DNA from: Methylocystis sp. ATCC 49242
Lineage (GTDB): Bacteria; Pseudomonadota; Alphaproteobacteria; Rhizobiales; Beijerinckiaceae
Assembly: GCF_000188155.2 (NCBI RefSeq)
Contig: NZ_KE124774.1
Location: forward strand, 3,798,934-3,862,933
Direction of reading: 5' to 3'
DNA length: 64,000 nt
The notes under the pieces were generated by a model, which ran no database searches, was not told the DNA's origin, and saw only the letters and a program-made list of their open reading frames with translations. Of the stretch, positions 20,638-30,076 are shown piece after piece. The translations under genes and the position numbers were made by a program. How positions within the stretch are numbered: the first letter of the stretch is position 1; each line of letters begins with the position of its first letter.

Positions 20638-22305
20638 TTACTCCACCGAAAACTCGCGCATCATGCCCATGTCCTCATGTTCGAGGTTGTGGCAGTGATA
20701 CATGAAGCGCCCCTTGAAATCCTGGAACGGTTTGACGATGCGGATGCGCTCGCCCGGCGCGACGAGCACCGTATCCTTTAGCCCGCTGTCGACGAATCCG
20801 TCGCGGACGGTGGCGTAAGCCTCTTCATCGTCGCCTTCGTAAATGCGGCTGACAATCTCGAACTGTTGTCCGTGAAGATGGATGGGATGCGCCATCGACA
20901 TGCCCATCATTCCCATGCCGCGCATGCCGCCGCCCATGCCCATGCGGCCGCGCATCATGCCCATGCCGCCCATTCCCATGCCGCGGCCCATTCCCATTCC
21001 GCCCATTCCCCTGCCGCCCATCATTCCGCCCATGCCCATGTGGCCGTGCCCGTGGAAGATTTCCAGCAATTGCACCGTATCGACGGGGATGTGCTCCTGT
21101 GGCAGCAGGTCGTCGTGTCCGAAGGTGCCACCGTTCAGCAGCATCGACATGTGCGCCATGGTGATCTCGATCGGGATCGGATCATTCCGATTGGCGACCT
21201 CCTCCATCCGGTAGTGTTTGATCGTCGAAAGTTTCTCGGGCAGCCTCGGGCTCTCGCCGACGGCGCGCGTCACCGTCGCGGAGAAGATCGGGAAGCCGTC
21301 GGTCATGGAGATCGCGCTGCCCATCATGCGCTCCGCCATCGGCGGAACGAGGCCATAGAAGCCGCCGCTCCACATCACGAGTTTCGACCCGACGGCGCGG
21401 CCGCTGAAATCGACCCAGAGATCCACGCGCTCCGCCGGCGCGAGCATCACATATGGTTTCGTCTCGGGCCTCTCCAGAAGGCCGCCGTCGACGCCGATCA
21501 CGGTGAGCGGCGTTCCGTCGTCCCACCCGAGCTTGTATATGCGCGCGTTGGAGCCGTTGAGAATGCGTAGCCGATAGGCGCGGCTCGCGACTTCGAGCTT
21601 GTAGTCGGGACGTCCGTTGACCAGCACGCGATCGGCGTAAAAGCCGAACATGCTGGTGTGCATGTCGTCGCCATAGACGAGCTGGTTTTCGCTATCGAAG
21701 GAGCGGTCCTGCAGAACGAGCGGAATTTCATATTCGCCGGAAGGCAGACCCAGCGCGCGCTCCTCCGCGTCCTCGACGATGAGGCCGCCCGCGAGGCCGC
21801 GATAGACCTGAGTCGCCGTCGCCTCATGCGTATGCGGATGGTAGAAATTCATGCCCGCGCGATTGCGCACCTCGAACTCGTAGACATAGGTCTGCCCCGG
21901 CTCGATCGCGGCGGAAGGATGGCCGTCCGCCGCCATCGGAACATGCAGCCCATGCCAATGGGTGATGGTGTGCTCCGGAAGTTCGTTGCGCAGGCGGATG
22001 CGCACCTTCTGCCCCTTCACGAGGCGCATCAGCGGGCCGAGATAGCTGTTGGGCAGGCTGGTCAGCGTATTCGGCGGCCCTTTCACAAGATTGCCGACGT
22101 AGCGCCACACCTGCGTGGGCTTTCCGCCCAGAATTGGAATCGCGTCGCGTTTGCAAACGAGTTCGATCTCGACGTCGGGATTGAAGTTCGCGGAGGCGAC
22201 ATTCGGGACCCCCTGTCCACCGTGGTCGAGAGCGAAGGACGGAGTCGCCGCAGCCGCCGCCGAAAGCAGAAATCCGCGCCGCGTGAACTCGATTCTGTTG
22301 AGCAT
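20638..22305 (-). CDS. Tat-exported multicopper oxidase (CueO/CopA-like) with Met-rich loop
   Basis: This 555-residue product begins with a twin-arginine signal (TRRGFLLSAAAAA). Three cupredoxin domains carry the four copper-binding motifs: HWHGLHVP, FYHPHTHE, HPIHLHG near residue 474 and MYHCHNLEHEDMGMM at the C-terminus, with the type 1 axial Met. A Met/Gly/Arg-rich insertion of about 55 residues (roughly 418-472) lies directly before the third motif. In CueO a comparable Met-rich segment binds Cu(I) near the substrate site. Oxidation of Cu(I) for copper tolerance is the likely role; an FtsP-like or other oxidase role cannot be excluded. Confidence 0.9.
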   Translation of the reverse strand: MLNRIEFTRRGFLLSAAAAATPSFALDHGGQGVPNVASANFNPDVEIELVCKRDAIPILGGKPTQVWRYVGNLVKGPPNTLTSLPNSYLGPLMRLVKGQKVRIRLRNELPEHTITHWHGLHVPMAADGHPSAAIEPGQTYVYEFEVRNRAGMNFYHPHTHEATATQVYRGLAGGLIVEDAEERALGLPSGEYEIPLVLQDRSFDSENQLVYGDDMHTSMFGFYADRVLVNGRPDYKLEVASRAYRLRILNGSNARIYKLGWDDGTPLTVIGVDGGLLERPETKPYVMLAPAERVDLWVDFSGRAVGSKLVMWSGGFYGLVPPMAERMMGSAISMTDGFPIFSATVTRAVGESPRLPEKLSTIKHYRMEEVANRNDPIPIEITMAHMSMLLNGGTFGHDDLLPQEHIPVDTVQLLEIFHGHGHMGMGGMMGGRGMGGMGMGRGMGMGGMGMMRGRMGMGGGMRGMGMMGMSMAHPIHLHGQQFEIVSRIYEGDDEEAYATVRDGFVDSGLKDTVLVAPGERIRIVKPFQDFKGRFMYHCHNLEHEDMGMMREFSVE

Positions 22306-22599
22306 CGATCCCCCTTGCGCGCGTTTTACACCGCGCGAGGCTTAAATTAGCTGCCTCTTATATAAGCAGGGGCGGAGCCGAAAAAACTGCGGCAAATGGC
22401 GTCATTGCGCGAGGAAAGGACGCAGCCATTTCAGCCCCATGCGCGGAAGGTTTGCGAAGCGGCCACGGACTGTGCCAAAATTACAGCGCTTTCGCCGTGT
22501 TCAAGGCATGAGTGACGCCAGGGCGGCGACAGCGGCGACGATGCAATCCGTATATGGCGCGCGGCTTGCGCGTGAACGGCGGCGGGTTTCTCCATCGCG

Positions 22600-23616
22600 A
22601 TGAATGAGACTGTTCGACAAAAAGCGTTCGGCGCGAGCCTGGCCGCGGCTGCGATGGATCGGCTGTTCGAGCCGCGCCGCGACGGCCGACTCATGCCGCG
22701 TCCGCGCTTTGCGGCCTTTATTCTGCTGTGCCTGCTGCTGCACGCCGCCATTCTCGCCTTCCTGCTGTGGGAGGATCAGCGCAATGCGCTTCTTCCGCCC
22801 GCGATCGAGGAAATCCCCGTCGAGGTGATCACCGAGCCGCCGCCCCAGCCAAAGGAGGAGCCGCCTCCGCCGGAGCCGCCGCAGCCCGAGCAAAAGGCCG
22901 AGGAACAGAAGCAGAAGCCTCCGCCGCCGCCGACCGAAATCGAGGAGCCTGCCTTCGATGCGCCCAAGCTCGAGAGCAAGGAGAAGAGCGAGCAGAACGC
23001 CCCCGAGGAGGCGAAGGAGGCCAAGACCAAGCGCAACGAGCCGGAAAAGCTCGCGCCGAAGGACGAGAAGCCTCAGGGCCTGAAGGACGCGCAGGACGAC
23101 GCGGACGGCGACAAGCCGCCAGAGCCCGCGCCCGAAAAGCAGGTGGAGGACAAGCCCGACGCCGAGATCATCGAGCGCGCGGAGAAGACGCCCACGCCCA
23201 CCGAGAAGCCCGACACGAAGGACACGAAGCCGGCGAAGAAAGGCGACGCAAAGTCGATCGCCGATCAGGTCGCCGCGCTGGCGCCGCTGCCGGATTTCAA
23301 GCTGGCCGCGCCGCCCAAGCAGTCGCCTGTCGGCGGCGGGCAGGCGAAGACGACCTATCTCACCATCCTCTATGGCCTCATCATGCCGCATATGCAGATC
23401 CCGGCGCGGGTCCGCGCGAGCCAGATTTCGTCGAGGGGCGTGGTCGCCTTCTATATCGACGAGATGGGCAATCTCACCCATCAGGCGGTCTATAAATCGA
23501 GCGGCATGCCCGATCTCGACGCCGCCGCGCTTTCCGCCGTGCGCAGGGCCGCGCCCTTCCCGCCGCCCCCGCGCGGCCTGCCGCATTCGATGCTGTTCAC
23601 CTACGCCACGAAATGA
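22600..23616 (+). CDS. TonB-family energy transducer
   Basis: This 338-residue protein couples the inner-membrane proton motive force to outer-membrane TonB-dependent receptors. A single membrane segment (about residues 33-54) is followed by a long Pro/Glu/Lys-rich periplasmic spacer (residues 75-230) and a C-terminal TonB domain with YIDEMGNLTHQAV and DAAALSAVRRAAPFPPPP. ATG codons at 22654 and 22693 are alternative starts. No exbB/exbD or receptor gene is adjacent. Its stop codon abuts the stop of pgeF. Confidence 0.85.
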   Translation: MNETVRQKAFGASLAAAAMDRLFEPRRDGRLMPRPRFAAFILLCLLLHAAILAFLLWEDQRNALLPPAIEEIPVEVITEPPPQPKEEPPPPEPPQPEQKAEEQKQKPPPPPTEIEEPAFDAPKLESKEKSEQNAPEEAKEAKTKRNEPEKLAPKDEKPQGLKDAQDDADGDKPPEPAPEKQVEDKPDAEIIERAEKTPTPTEKPDTKDTKPAKKGDAKSIADQVAALAPLPDFKLAAPPKQSPVGGGQAKTTYLTILYGLIMPHMQIPARVRASQISSRGVVAFYIDEMGNLTHQAVYKSSGMPDLDAAALSAVRRAAPFPPPPRGLPHSMLFTYATK

Positions 23617-24393
23617 TCACGTGAGCGCTATTGCGGACACCAGCCGCCCGTAGTCCGGCTCCCGCCGATGCACGCTGCGCCGGTAGCTGAAGCAGCGCGT
23701 TTCATCCGTATAGGTGTCGACGGCAAGGCTCTCGAAGGAGGCGACGCCGAGCGCCTCGACCCGCGACGCGATGAAGCCCGGCAGGTCGAACATCGAATGG
23801 CCCTCGCGCGGCGAGGGCGCGAAGAAGCGCGCAAAGGCGCGGTCGGACTCGATGAAGCGCGCGGAAAATTCCGGCCCCACCTCATAGCTCTCCGGGTGGA
23901 TCGCCGGTCCCAGCGCAACATGGATGTCCGCGCGCCGCGCACCCTGTTTTTCCATGGCGACGACGGTCGCCTCGATCATGCCGCCGAGCGCGCCTTTCCA
24001 GCCCGAGTGGCAGGCGCCGATCACGCCCGCGCGCGCGTCCGCGAAAAGCAACATGCCGCAATCGGCTCCCGTGACGCCCAGGGCGAGCGACGCCTCGCGC
24101 GTGACAAGCCCGTCGCAGCGCGGCCGATCCTCGGGCGCCCAGGGCTCGCTGACCGTCATCGCGTCGGCCGAGTGGATCTGGAACGGCACCAGCAGCCGCT
24201 CCGGCGCGACGCCGACCCGCGCCGCCATGCGCGCGCGGTTTTCGCCGACGCGGGCCGCCTCGTCCCTGGAGCCGACGCCGCCGTTGAGAGATGCGTAAAC
24301 GCCCTCCGACACGCCGCCCTCGCGGGTGAAGAAAGCGTGGCGCACGCCGGGCAGATCGAGATTTCGCGCGCTGAGCGCGGGCGGATGGGTCAC
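23617..24393 (-). CDS. pgeF: Peptidoglycan editing factor / laccase-domain purine phosphorylase-like protein
   Basis: This 258-residue YfiH/DUF152-family protein has the conserved FFTREGGVS, PFQIHSAD, TGADCGMLLF and CHSGWKGALGG motifs, supplying the His/Cys zinc or copper ligands. Family members have been assigned removal of misincorporated L-Ser from muropeptide precursors and purine nucleoside phosphorylase activity. It follows midA by 15 bases, at the end of the operon lgt-midA-pgeF, a common alphaproteobacterial order. Confidence 0.92.
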   Translation of the reverse strand: MTHPPALSARNLDLPGVRHAFFTREGGVSEGVYASLNGGVGSRDEAARVGENRARMAARVGVAPERLLVPFQIHSADAMTVSEPWAPEDRPRCDGLVTREASLALGVTGADCGMLLFADARAGVIGACHSGWKGALGGMIEATVVAMEKQGARRADIHVALGPAIHPESYEVGPEFSARFIESDRAFARFFAPSPREGHSMFDLPGFIASRVEALGVASFESLAVDTYTDETRCFSYRRSVHRREPDYGRLVSAIALT

Positions 24394-24408
24394 TCGCCGC
24401 TCCTGTGA

Positions 24409-25491
24409 TTACACGAAGAAGCCCGGCAGGTCGGGCATGTCGGGATGCGTCACCGCCATCACCTTGAAGAGCGCGCCCATGTGGCGCCGCGGGTCCTGCG
24501 TTCCGGTCAGCCGGTCGAAAGCGCTGGCGATCTCCTCCGCCTGTTCGGCCGTCGCCTTCTTCGACAATGATTGCGCCCGCCGCTCGATGCCGAGCTGAAG
24601 CAGGAAATGCGCCTGCGTCACCGGCCCCATCACCTTTGCGCCCTGCGCGCGCGCCGCGCGGCCGAGCGCGGCGAAATCGACATGGGCGGTCAGATCGGCC
24701 TCGCCCGGCGCGGAGAGAGGATCGACATAGGTATGGCGGGCGACCGCCTGAAGGCTGTCGCCGAGCGAGGTCTGCGTATAGCCATAGTCGATGACCAGCA
24801 TCGCGCCGCCTTCCGCGACCAGTCTCGCGGCGATGTCGCCCATCAGGCGCTGGCCCGCGGGGCAGACTTCGATGATCGAGCCCTCGCGCGCCGCTGCGGT
24901 CAGCGTCGGTTCGACGCGATCCGAAAGGCCGAAGGCGAGTTCGGCGCCGGCGTCGAGCCCCACGAGCCGCTCGCGCCAGCCTCCGATCGTCTTGACGAAA
25001 TGGCGCACGGGCAGGGCGTCGAAAAACTCGTTGGCGAGAATGAAGGCCGGCCCATGCGGCGTATGTGCGAAATCCGTCGCCCAATCCACCGGCTTCGCGG
25101 CGCTGGCGAGCGTCTGCCGCTGGATGTCGCGCAGCGCCGGGCTCATTTCGACGAGATGCGCCGTGATCGCGTCGAGAAATTGCGGCGATATGCGCGCGAC
25201 GCGCAGCACATCCGACATCAGCGTGCCTCGGCCGGGGCCAAGCTCGATGAGCCGCGCAGGCGAGGGCGACCCCGCCGCGCGCCAGGCTTCGCTCGCCCAT
25301 ACGCCGATGAGTTCGCCGAACATCTGGCTGATCTCCGGCGCTGTGATGAAATCGCCGCCCGCGCCGAAGGGATCGCGCGTCATGTAATAGCCATGGAGCG
25401 GATGGCCGAGGCAGAGCGACATGAAATGTTCGAGCGTCATAGGCCCGTCATGCGCGATGGCCGCGGCGATCTCCTGTTTGAGCGGATTCAT
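24409..25491 (-). CDS. midA: SAM-dependent methyltransferase, MidA/NDUFAF7 family
   Basis: This is a 360-residue product from ATG 25491, which overlaps the lgt stop as ATGA; longer in-frame starts would run deep into lgt. The SAM motif LIELGPGRGTLMSD is near residues 79-92, and ILANEFFDALPVRHF is the family signature. Mitochondrial homologues methylate an arginine of a complex I subunit during assembly; a similar role here is inference. Confidence 0.9.
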   Translation of the reverse strand: MNPLKQEIAAAIAHDGPMTLEHFMSLCLGHPLHGYYMTRDPFGAGGDFITAPEISQMFGELIGVWASEAWRAAGSPSPARLIELGPGRGTLMSDVLRVARISPQFLDAITAHLVEMSPALRDIQRQTLASAAKPVDWATDFAHTPHGPAFILANEFFDALPVRHFVKTIGGWRERLVGLDAGAELAFGLSDRVEPTLTAAAREGSIIEVCPAGQRLMGDIAARLVAEGGAMLVIDYGYTQTSLGDSLQAVARHTYVDPLSAPGEADLTAHVDFAALGRAARAQGAKVMGPVTQAHFLLQLGIERRAQSLSKKATAEQAEEIASAFDRLTGTQDPRRHMGALFKVMAVTHPDMPDLPGFFV

Positions 25492-26312
25492 GCCGGGACG
25501 CTCCTTTTGCGCAGCGCGTTCAGCATGGCGAGCGCTCCCAGAAGAACGAGCGGCAGCGACAGAACCATGCCCATCGTGAGCCCGTGCGGCAGCGCCTCCT
25601 GCACGGGGTCGGGCTCGCGGAAGAATTCGCAGAAAATGCGCGCGAGGCCATAGCCGACGCCGAAAAGCCCCGTGATGAGGCCCGGCCGCTTCAGCGCGCC
25701 GCCGCGCGCGGCGAACCACAGCAGAAGCCCGAGCGCAACGCCCTCTAGCCCTGCTTCATAAAGCTGGCTCGGATGGCGCGGCGCGTCGCCGGCGCCCGGA
25801 AACACCATGCCCCAGGGGACATCGGTTTCGCGGCCCCACATCTCTGGCTTGATGAAATTGGCGAGCCGCCCGAAGAACAGACCCACAGGCGCCACGGCCG
25901 CGCAGATGTCGCTGATGGTGAGGAAGGGGATGGCTCCGCGCCGCGCATAAAGCGCCATGCCGATGATTGCGCCGATGAGCCCGCCATGGAAGGCCATGCC
26001 GCCTTTCCACGTCTGAAAGATTTCCAGCGGATGGGCGAGATAGAAGCCCGGATCATAGATCAGCACATGGCCGAGGCGCCCGCCGATGATGATTCCGAGC
26101 GCGACATTGACGAGAAGATCGTCGATCCCCTCCCGCGTCGGCCGCGCCTGTCCGCTCGACCAAAGCGACTCCTTGCCGACAAGCGCGCGCATGCCGAACC
26201 AGGCGAAGACGAAGCCGCCGATATAGGCCAGCGCATACCAGCGCAGCGGCAGGGGCCCGATATTGACCGCGACCGGATCGACCACCGGAAAGGGAAGGGC
26301 GAAAATGGGCAT
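25488..26312 (-). CDS. lgt: Prolipoprotein diacylglyceryl transferase
   Basis: This 274-residue inner-membrane enzyme transfers diacylglycerol from phosphatidylglycerol to the lipobox cysteine of prolipoproteins. About seven membrane segments are present. The Lgt signature GRLANFIKPEMWGR lies mid-protein, with GGRLGHVLIYDP, KGGMAFHGGLIG and RHPSQLYE around it. It is the first gene of a translationally coupled set with midA and pgeF. Confidence 0.95.
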   Translation of the reverse strand: MPIFALPFPVVDPVAVNIGPLPLRWYALAYIGGFVFAWFGMRALVGKESLWSSGQARPTREGIDDLLVNVALGIIIGGRLGHVLIYDPGFYLAHPLEIFQTWKGGMAFHGGLIGAIIGMALYARRGAIPFLTISDICAAVAPVGLFFGRLANFIKPEMWGRETDVPWGMVFPGAGDAPRHPSQLYEAGLEGVALGLLLWFAARGGALKRPGLITGLFGVGYGLARIFCEFFREPDPVQEALPHGLTMGMVLSLPLVLLGALAMLNALRKRSVPA

Positions 26313-26406
26313 GAGAGGCTGAAGTCCGAACGCGCGGCGCGGGTGGTGAGTCGCGCTTCGTTAACCTTTTTAGCCGTCGCTTATGGAGATGTCATGTCCC
26401 GCGGGA

Positions 26407-26435
26407 GCGTCCCTCGGCCTACGGACGAGGGACGC
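26407..26435. terminator. Strong hairpin without T run, between fadJ-like gene and lgt
   Basis: A 10-base perfect stem GCGTCCCTCG/CGAGGGACGC with a 9-base loop lies 16 bases after the stop of the FadJ-like gene in the leftward sense. There is no following T run on either strand, so it could be a transcript-stabilising or weak termination structure rather than a classical terminator. Confidence 0.35.
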
Positions 26436-26450
26436 AGACATCTGGCGGTT

Positions 26451-28658
26451 TCACGCCGCCTTCTGTTTCGGCATGAACCGGCCGTAGAAAGTATCCCCCT
26501 TCGCCGCCATGTCGCGCAGCAACTGCGGGGGCTCGAAGCGCGGGCCGAACTTTGCCGCGAGCCTGTCGCAGAGCGCCACGAAAGCCTTTGCGCCCATGCC
26601 GTCGATGTAGGAGATCGTGCCGCCGGTGAAGGGCGCGAAGCCGAAGCCGAGGATGGACCCGACGTCCGCCTCGCGCGGATCGGTGACGACGCCCTCCGCC
26701 ATGGTGCGCGCCGCCTCCACCGCCTGAACGACAAGCAGCCGGTGCTTCAGCTCCTCTATGTCTATCGTGTCAGTATCGAGCTGCTTTTCCGCGAGGGCGG
26801 AAAGGCCGGGCCAGAGCGATTTCTTGCCGTCGGCGGGATAGTCATAGAAACCCTTGCCATTTTTGCGGCCGAAGCGACCCTGCTCCTCGACCATGTAACG
26901 CAGCACGCGCTCCTGACGCGGATCGACCGCCTTCTCGCCCAGATCCTTCTTCGCGGCGCAAAGGATTTTCCAGCCGAGGTCGAGCGCGACTTCGTCGTTC
27001 AATGACAGCGGACCCACAGGCATGCCGGCCATGCGCGCGACATTCTCGATCATCGCCGGCGGCACGCCTTCGGTCAGCATGATCTGGCCTTCGCGCACGA
27101 AGTTCAGCACGCAGCGATTGGCGTAAAAACCGCGCGTGTCGTTGACGACGATCGGCGTCTTCCTGATGATCCGCACGAAATCGAGCGCCGTCGCCAGCGC
27201 GCGGTCGCCCGTCTTTTCGCCCATGATCACTTCCACGAGCAGCATCTTCTCGACCGGGGAGAAGAAGTGAACGCCAATGAAATTCTCCGCCTTCTGCGAG
27301 GTCTCGGCGAGCGATGTGATCGGCAGCGTCGAGGTGTTGGAGGCGAAGATCACGTCCCCGCCCACAACGTCCTGCGCGCGTTTCGTCACATCGGCCTTCA
27401 CCGCGCGGTCCTCGAACACGGCTTCGAGCACGAGATCGCAGCCCTTGAGCGACGCATAGTCGGCAGTGGCGTTCACCCGAGCCATCAACGCCTCCTTGTC
27501 GGCGGCGGTCGCGCGGCCTTTCATGACGGAGCCGGAAATGAGCTTGTCGATGACCGCCTTGCCCTTGTCGGCGCTCTCCTGATCGCGATCGATCAGGACG
27601 ACGTCGAGCCCATTGAGCGCGCTGACATAGGCGACGCCGGCGCCCATGAAGCCCGCGCCGATAACGCCGATTTTCCTGAGATTGGTCGGCGGAACATTCG
27701 CCGGACGATGCGCGCCCTTCTCCAACTCGCCCTTGGAAAGAAACAGCGAGCGGATCATCGCCGCGGCTTCCTTCGAGCGCAGTATATGCGCAAACCAGCG
27801 CGCCTCGACCGTCAGCGCCTGATCCATGGGCAATTGCAGGCCTTCGTACACGGCGTGCAGAATGGCCCTTGCGGCGGGATAGTTGTTGTATGTCTCGCGG
27901 CGCAGGATGGCGTTCGCGGCGGGCCAGATCATCATGCCCGTCGGCGAGAAAACCTTGCCGGACGGGTTCTTGAAGTCCTTCGCGTCCCATGGCGCGAGCG
28001 CCTTGCCGCCATTGACGATCCACGCCTTTGCGCGATCGACGATCTCCGCTTTTGGCGCAATCTCATGCACGAGCTTCGCGCCGAGCGCCGCCTTCGGCTT
28101 GACCTGATCGCCCCGGAACAGGAACTGAAGCGCGTCGCCGGTCTGCATGATGCGCGCGACGCGCTGCGTGCCGCCGGCGCCGGGGAAGAGGCCGACCTTG
28201 ATTTCCGGCAGGCCGACTTTCGTTTTGTCGTCATCCGCCATCACGCGATAATGGCAGGCGAGCGCGAGTTCGAAGGCGCCGCCGAGGCACACGCCGTGAA
28301 TGGCGATGGCGAAGGGTTTGCCGCAGGTCTCGAGTTTCCGATAGAGCAGGGAGAGCCGCCGCGCATTCTCGAGGAAAAGCCTGTTCGCCGCTTCCTCGCC
28401 CTGCTCCTTCAGCGCCCTGGCGTATTGCGCGGCGCCCTGCTGCAGCATGGTCAGATCCGCCCCGCCGGAAAAGGCGCTCTTGCCGGACGCAATCACGCAG
28501 CCCTTGATCGCGGCGTCGCTCGCGACCTTGTCGACGACCTGTTCGAGTTCGTTCATCACTTCGGGCGTGATGACGTTCATCGAGCGCTCGGGCATGTCCC
28601 ATGTCAGGAGCGCAACGCCGTCGGCGCCGGTCTCGAAGCGGAAATTGACGAGGTTCAT
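26451..28658 (-). CDS. Bifunctional enoyl-CoA hydratase / 3-hydroxyacyl-CoA dehydrogenase (FadJ-like)
   Basis: This is a 735-residue beta-oxidation fusion. The N-terminal crotonase domain has both catalytic Glu residues (GGAFELA and GLPEIKVGLFPGAGG). A linker leads to the NAD-binding domain at about 330 (IGVIGAGFMGAGV) with the dehydrogenase motif GVHFFSPVEKM, then the C-terminal dehydrogenase domains (FYANRCVLNF). The gene is last in a row with an acyl-CoA dehydrogenase and a thiolase, which together cover a full beta-oxidation turn. A palindromic repeat separates it from the thiolase gene. Confidence 0.93.
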   Translation of the reverse strand: MNLVNFRFETGADGVALLTWDMPERSMNVITPEVMNELEQVVDKVASDAAIKGCVIASGKSAFSGGADLTMLQQGAAQYARALKEQGEEAANRLFLENARRLSLLYRKLETCGKPFAIAIHGVCLGGAFELALACHYRVMADDDKTKVGLPEIKVGLFPGAGGTQRVARIMQTGDALQFLFRGDQVKPKAALGAKLVHEIAPKAEIVDRAKAWIVNGGKALAPWDAKDFKNPSGKVFSPTGMMIWPAANAILRRETYNNYPAARAILHAVYEGLQLPMDQALTVEARWFAHILRSKEAAAMIRSLFLSKGELEKGAHRPANVPPTNLRKIGVIGAGFMGAGVAYVSALNGLDVVLIDRDQESADKGKAVIDKLISGSVMKGRATAADKEALMARVNATADYASLKGCDLVLEAVFEDRAVKADVTKRAQDVVGGDVIFASNTSTLPITSLAETSQKAENFIGVHFFSPVEKMLLVEVIMGEKTGDRALATALDFVRIIRKTPIVVNDTRGFYANRCVLNFVREGQIMLTEGVPPAMIENVARMAGMPVGPLSLNDEVALDLGWKILCAAKKDLGEKAVDPRQERVLRYMVEEQGRFGRKNGKGFYDYPADGKKSLWPGLSALAEKQLDTDTIDIEELKHRLLVVQAVEAARTMAEGVVTDPREADVGSILGFGFAPFTGGTISYIDGMGAKAFVALCDRLAAKFGPRFEPPQLLRDMAAKGDTFYGRFMPKQKAA

Positions 28659-28695
28659 TGACTGCTCCCAAAATTCTTCTCAAGCCGCTTTCGAG

Positions 28696-28799
28696 CCTCG
28701 TCCTTCGATACGCCGCGCTTCGCGGGCTCCTCAGGATGAGGCTCGAGAGTGTTTCCTCATCCTGAGGAGCGAGCGACGCTCGCGTCTCGAAGGACGAGG
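28696..28799. repeat. Palindromic intergenic repeat (REP/ERIC-like)
   Basis: Nested inverted repeats fill the gap between thiolase and FadJ-like genes. The outer arms are CCTCGTCCTTCGA (28696-28708) and TCGAAGGACGAGG (28787-28799); the inner arms are TCCTCAGGATGAGG (28728-28741) and CCTCATCCTGAGGA (28755-28768). This family of mobile palindromes is widespread in Rhizobiales genomes. It can fold in the polycistronic RNA. Confidence 0.85.
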
Positions 28800-28810
28800 A
28801 AACGCCGCAT

Positions 28811-30019
28811 TCACACCCGCTCGATGATCGTCGCCGTGCCCATGCCGGCGCCGATGCAGAGCGTCACCAGCGCGATGGATTTGCCCGAGCGCTCCAGTTC
28901 GTCCATCGCCGTTCCCATCAGCATGGCGCCCGTCGCGCCGAGCGGATGGCCGAGCGCGATGGCGCCGCCATTGACGTTGACTTTCGCTGCGTCGAGTTCG
29001 AAAGCCTGCAGGTAGCGCAGCACGACCGCCGCGAAAGCTTCGTTGACCTCGAAGAGATCGATGTCCGAAAGCGACATGCCCGCGCGCTTCAGCACCTTCT
29101 TCGTCACATCGACGGGGCCGGTCAGCATGATCGCGGGTTCGGAGCCGATATTGGCGAAGGCGCGGATGCGCGCGCGCGGCTTCACGCCGATCTTTTCGCC
29201 CGCTTCCTTCGAGCCCACGAGCACGGCGGCCGCGCCGTCGACGATGCCCGACGAATTGCCGGCGTGATGCACGTAGTTGAGCTTCTCGATTTCAGGATAG
29301 GCCTGTATCGCGACGGCGTCGAAACCGCCCTGTTCGGCATAGAAGGCGAAGGAGGGCTTCAGGCTCGCGAGCGACTGCATGTCGGTTCCCGGCCGCATAT
29401 GTTCGTCGCGGTCGAGGATCGTTATGCCGTTCACGTCCTTCACGGGGGTGATGGATTTCCTGAAGCGCCCTTCCTCCCACGCCTTCGCGGCGCGCCTTTG
29501 GGATTCGACGGCGTAGGCGTCGACGTCGTCGCGGGAGAAACCGTATTTCGTCGCGATGAGATCGGCGGAAACGCCCTGCGGCATGAAATAGGAGGGAATG
29601 GCGATCGTCGGATCGACGGGCCAGGCGCCGCCCGAGGCGCCGATGCCGACGCGGCTCATGCTCTCGACGCCGCCGCCGATCGCGAGGTCATGCTGGCCCG
29701 ACATGATCTCGGCTGCGGCGAAATTCACCGAGTCGAGCCCCGAGGCGCAGAAGCGGTTGATCTGCACGCCGGGAACCTTGTACGAATAGCCCGAGGCGAT
29801 CGCCGCCGCGCGGGCGATGTCGCCGCCCGCTTCGCCGACGGGGTCGACGCAGCCGAGGATGACATCGTCGACTTCGGGGCCGGCGAGATTGTTGCGCTCC
29901 CTGATCGCCTTCAGCGCCGTATTGGCGAGGCCGAGCGAGGAGACTTCATGCAGCGAACCGTCCGGCTTGCCGCGTCCGCGCGGCGTGCGCACGGCGTCGT
30001 AGATATAGGCTTCGGGCAT
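28811..30019 (-). CDS. Acetyl-CoA C-acyltransferase (thiolase)
   Basis: This 402-residue thiolase cleaves 3-ketoacyl-CoA (or condenses acetyl-CoA). The nucleophile Cys91 lies in [13 protein letters not shown], the active-site His in [15 protein letters not shown] and the second Cys in [11 protein letters not shown]. Length and motifs are complete. Its place between acyl-CoA dehydrogenase and FadJ-like genes favours a degradative FadA/FadI role. Confidence 0.93.
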   Translation of the reverse strand: MPEAYIYDAVRTPRGRGKPDGSLHEVSSLGLANTALKAIRERNNLAGPEVDDVILGCVDPVGEAGGDIARAAAIASGYSYKVPGVQINRFCASGLDSVNFAAAEIMSGQHDLAIGGGVESMSRVGIGASGGAWPVDPTIAIPSYFMPQGVSADLIATKYGFSRDDVDAYAVESQRRAAKAWEEGRFRKSITPVKDVNGITILDRDEHMRPGTDMQSLASLKPSFAFYAEQGGFDAVAIQAYPEIEKLNYVHHAGNSSGIVDGAAAVLVGSKEAGEKIGVKPRARIRAFANIGSEPAIMLTGPVDVTKKVLKRAGMSLSDIDLFEVNEAFAAVVLRYLQAFELDAAKVNVNGGAIALGHPLGATGAMLMGTAMDELERSGKSIALVTLCIGAGMGTATIIERV

Positions 30020-30076
30020 GGGGTCTCCTCAGATGGGCGCATGGCGACGCGCGCGCCTCACGCGCCGCCTTATTTC

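Noticed and set aside
26407-26435. The perfect 10-base hairpin as a classical rho-independent terminator.
   Set aside because: No T run follows on either strand; it is kept only as a low-confidence structure.
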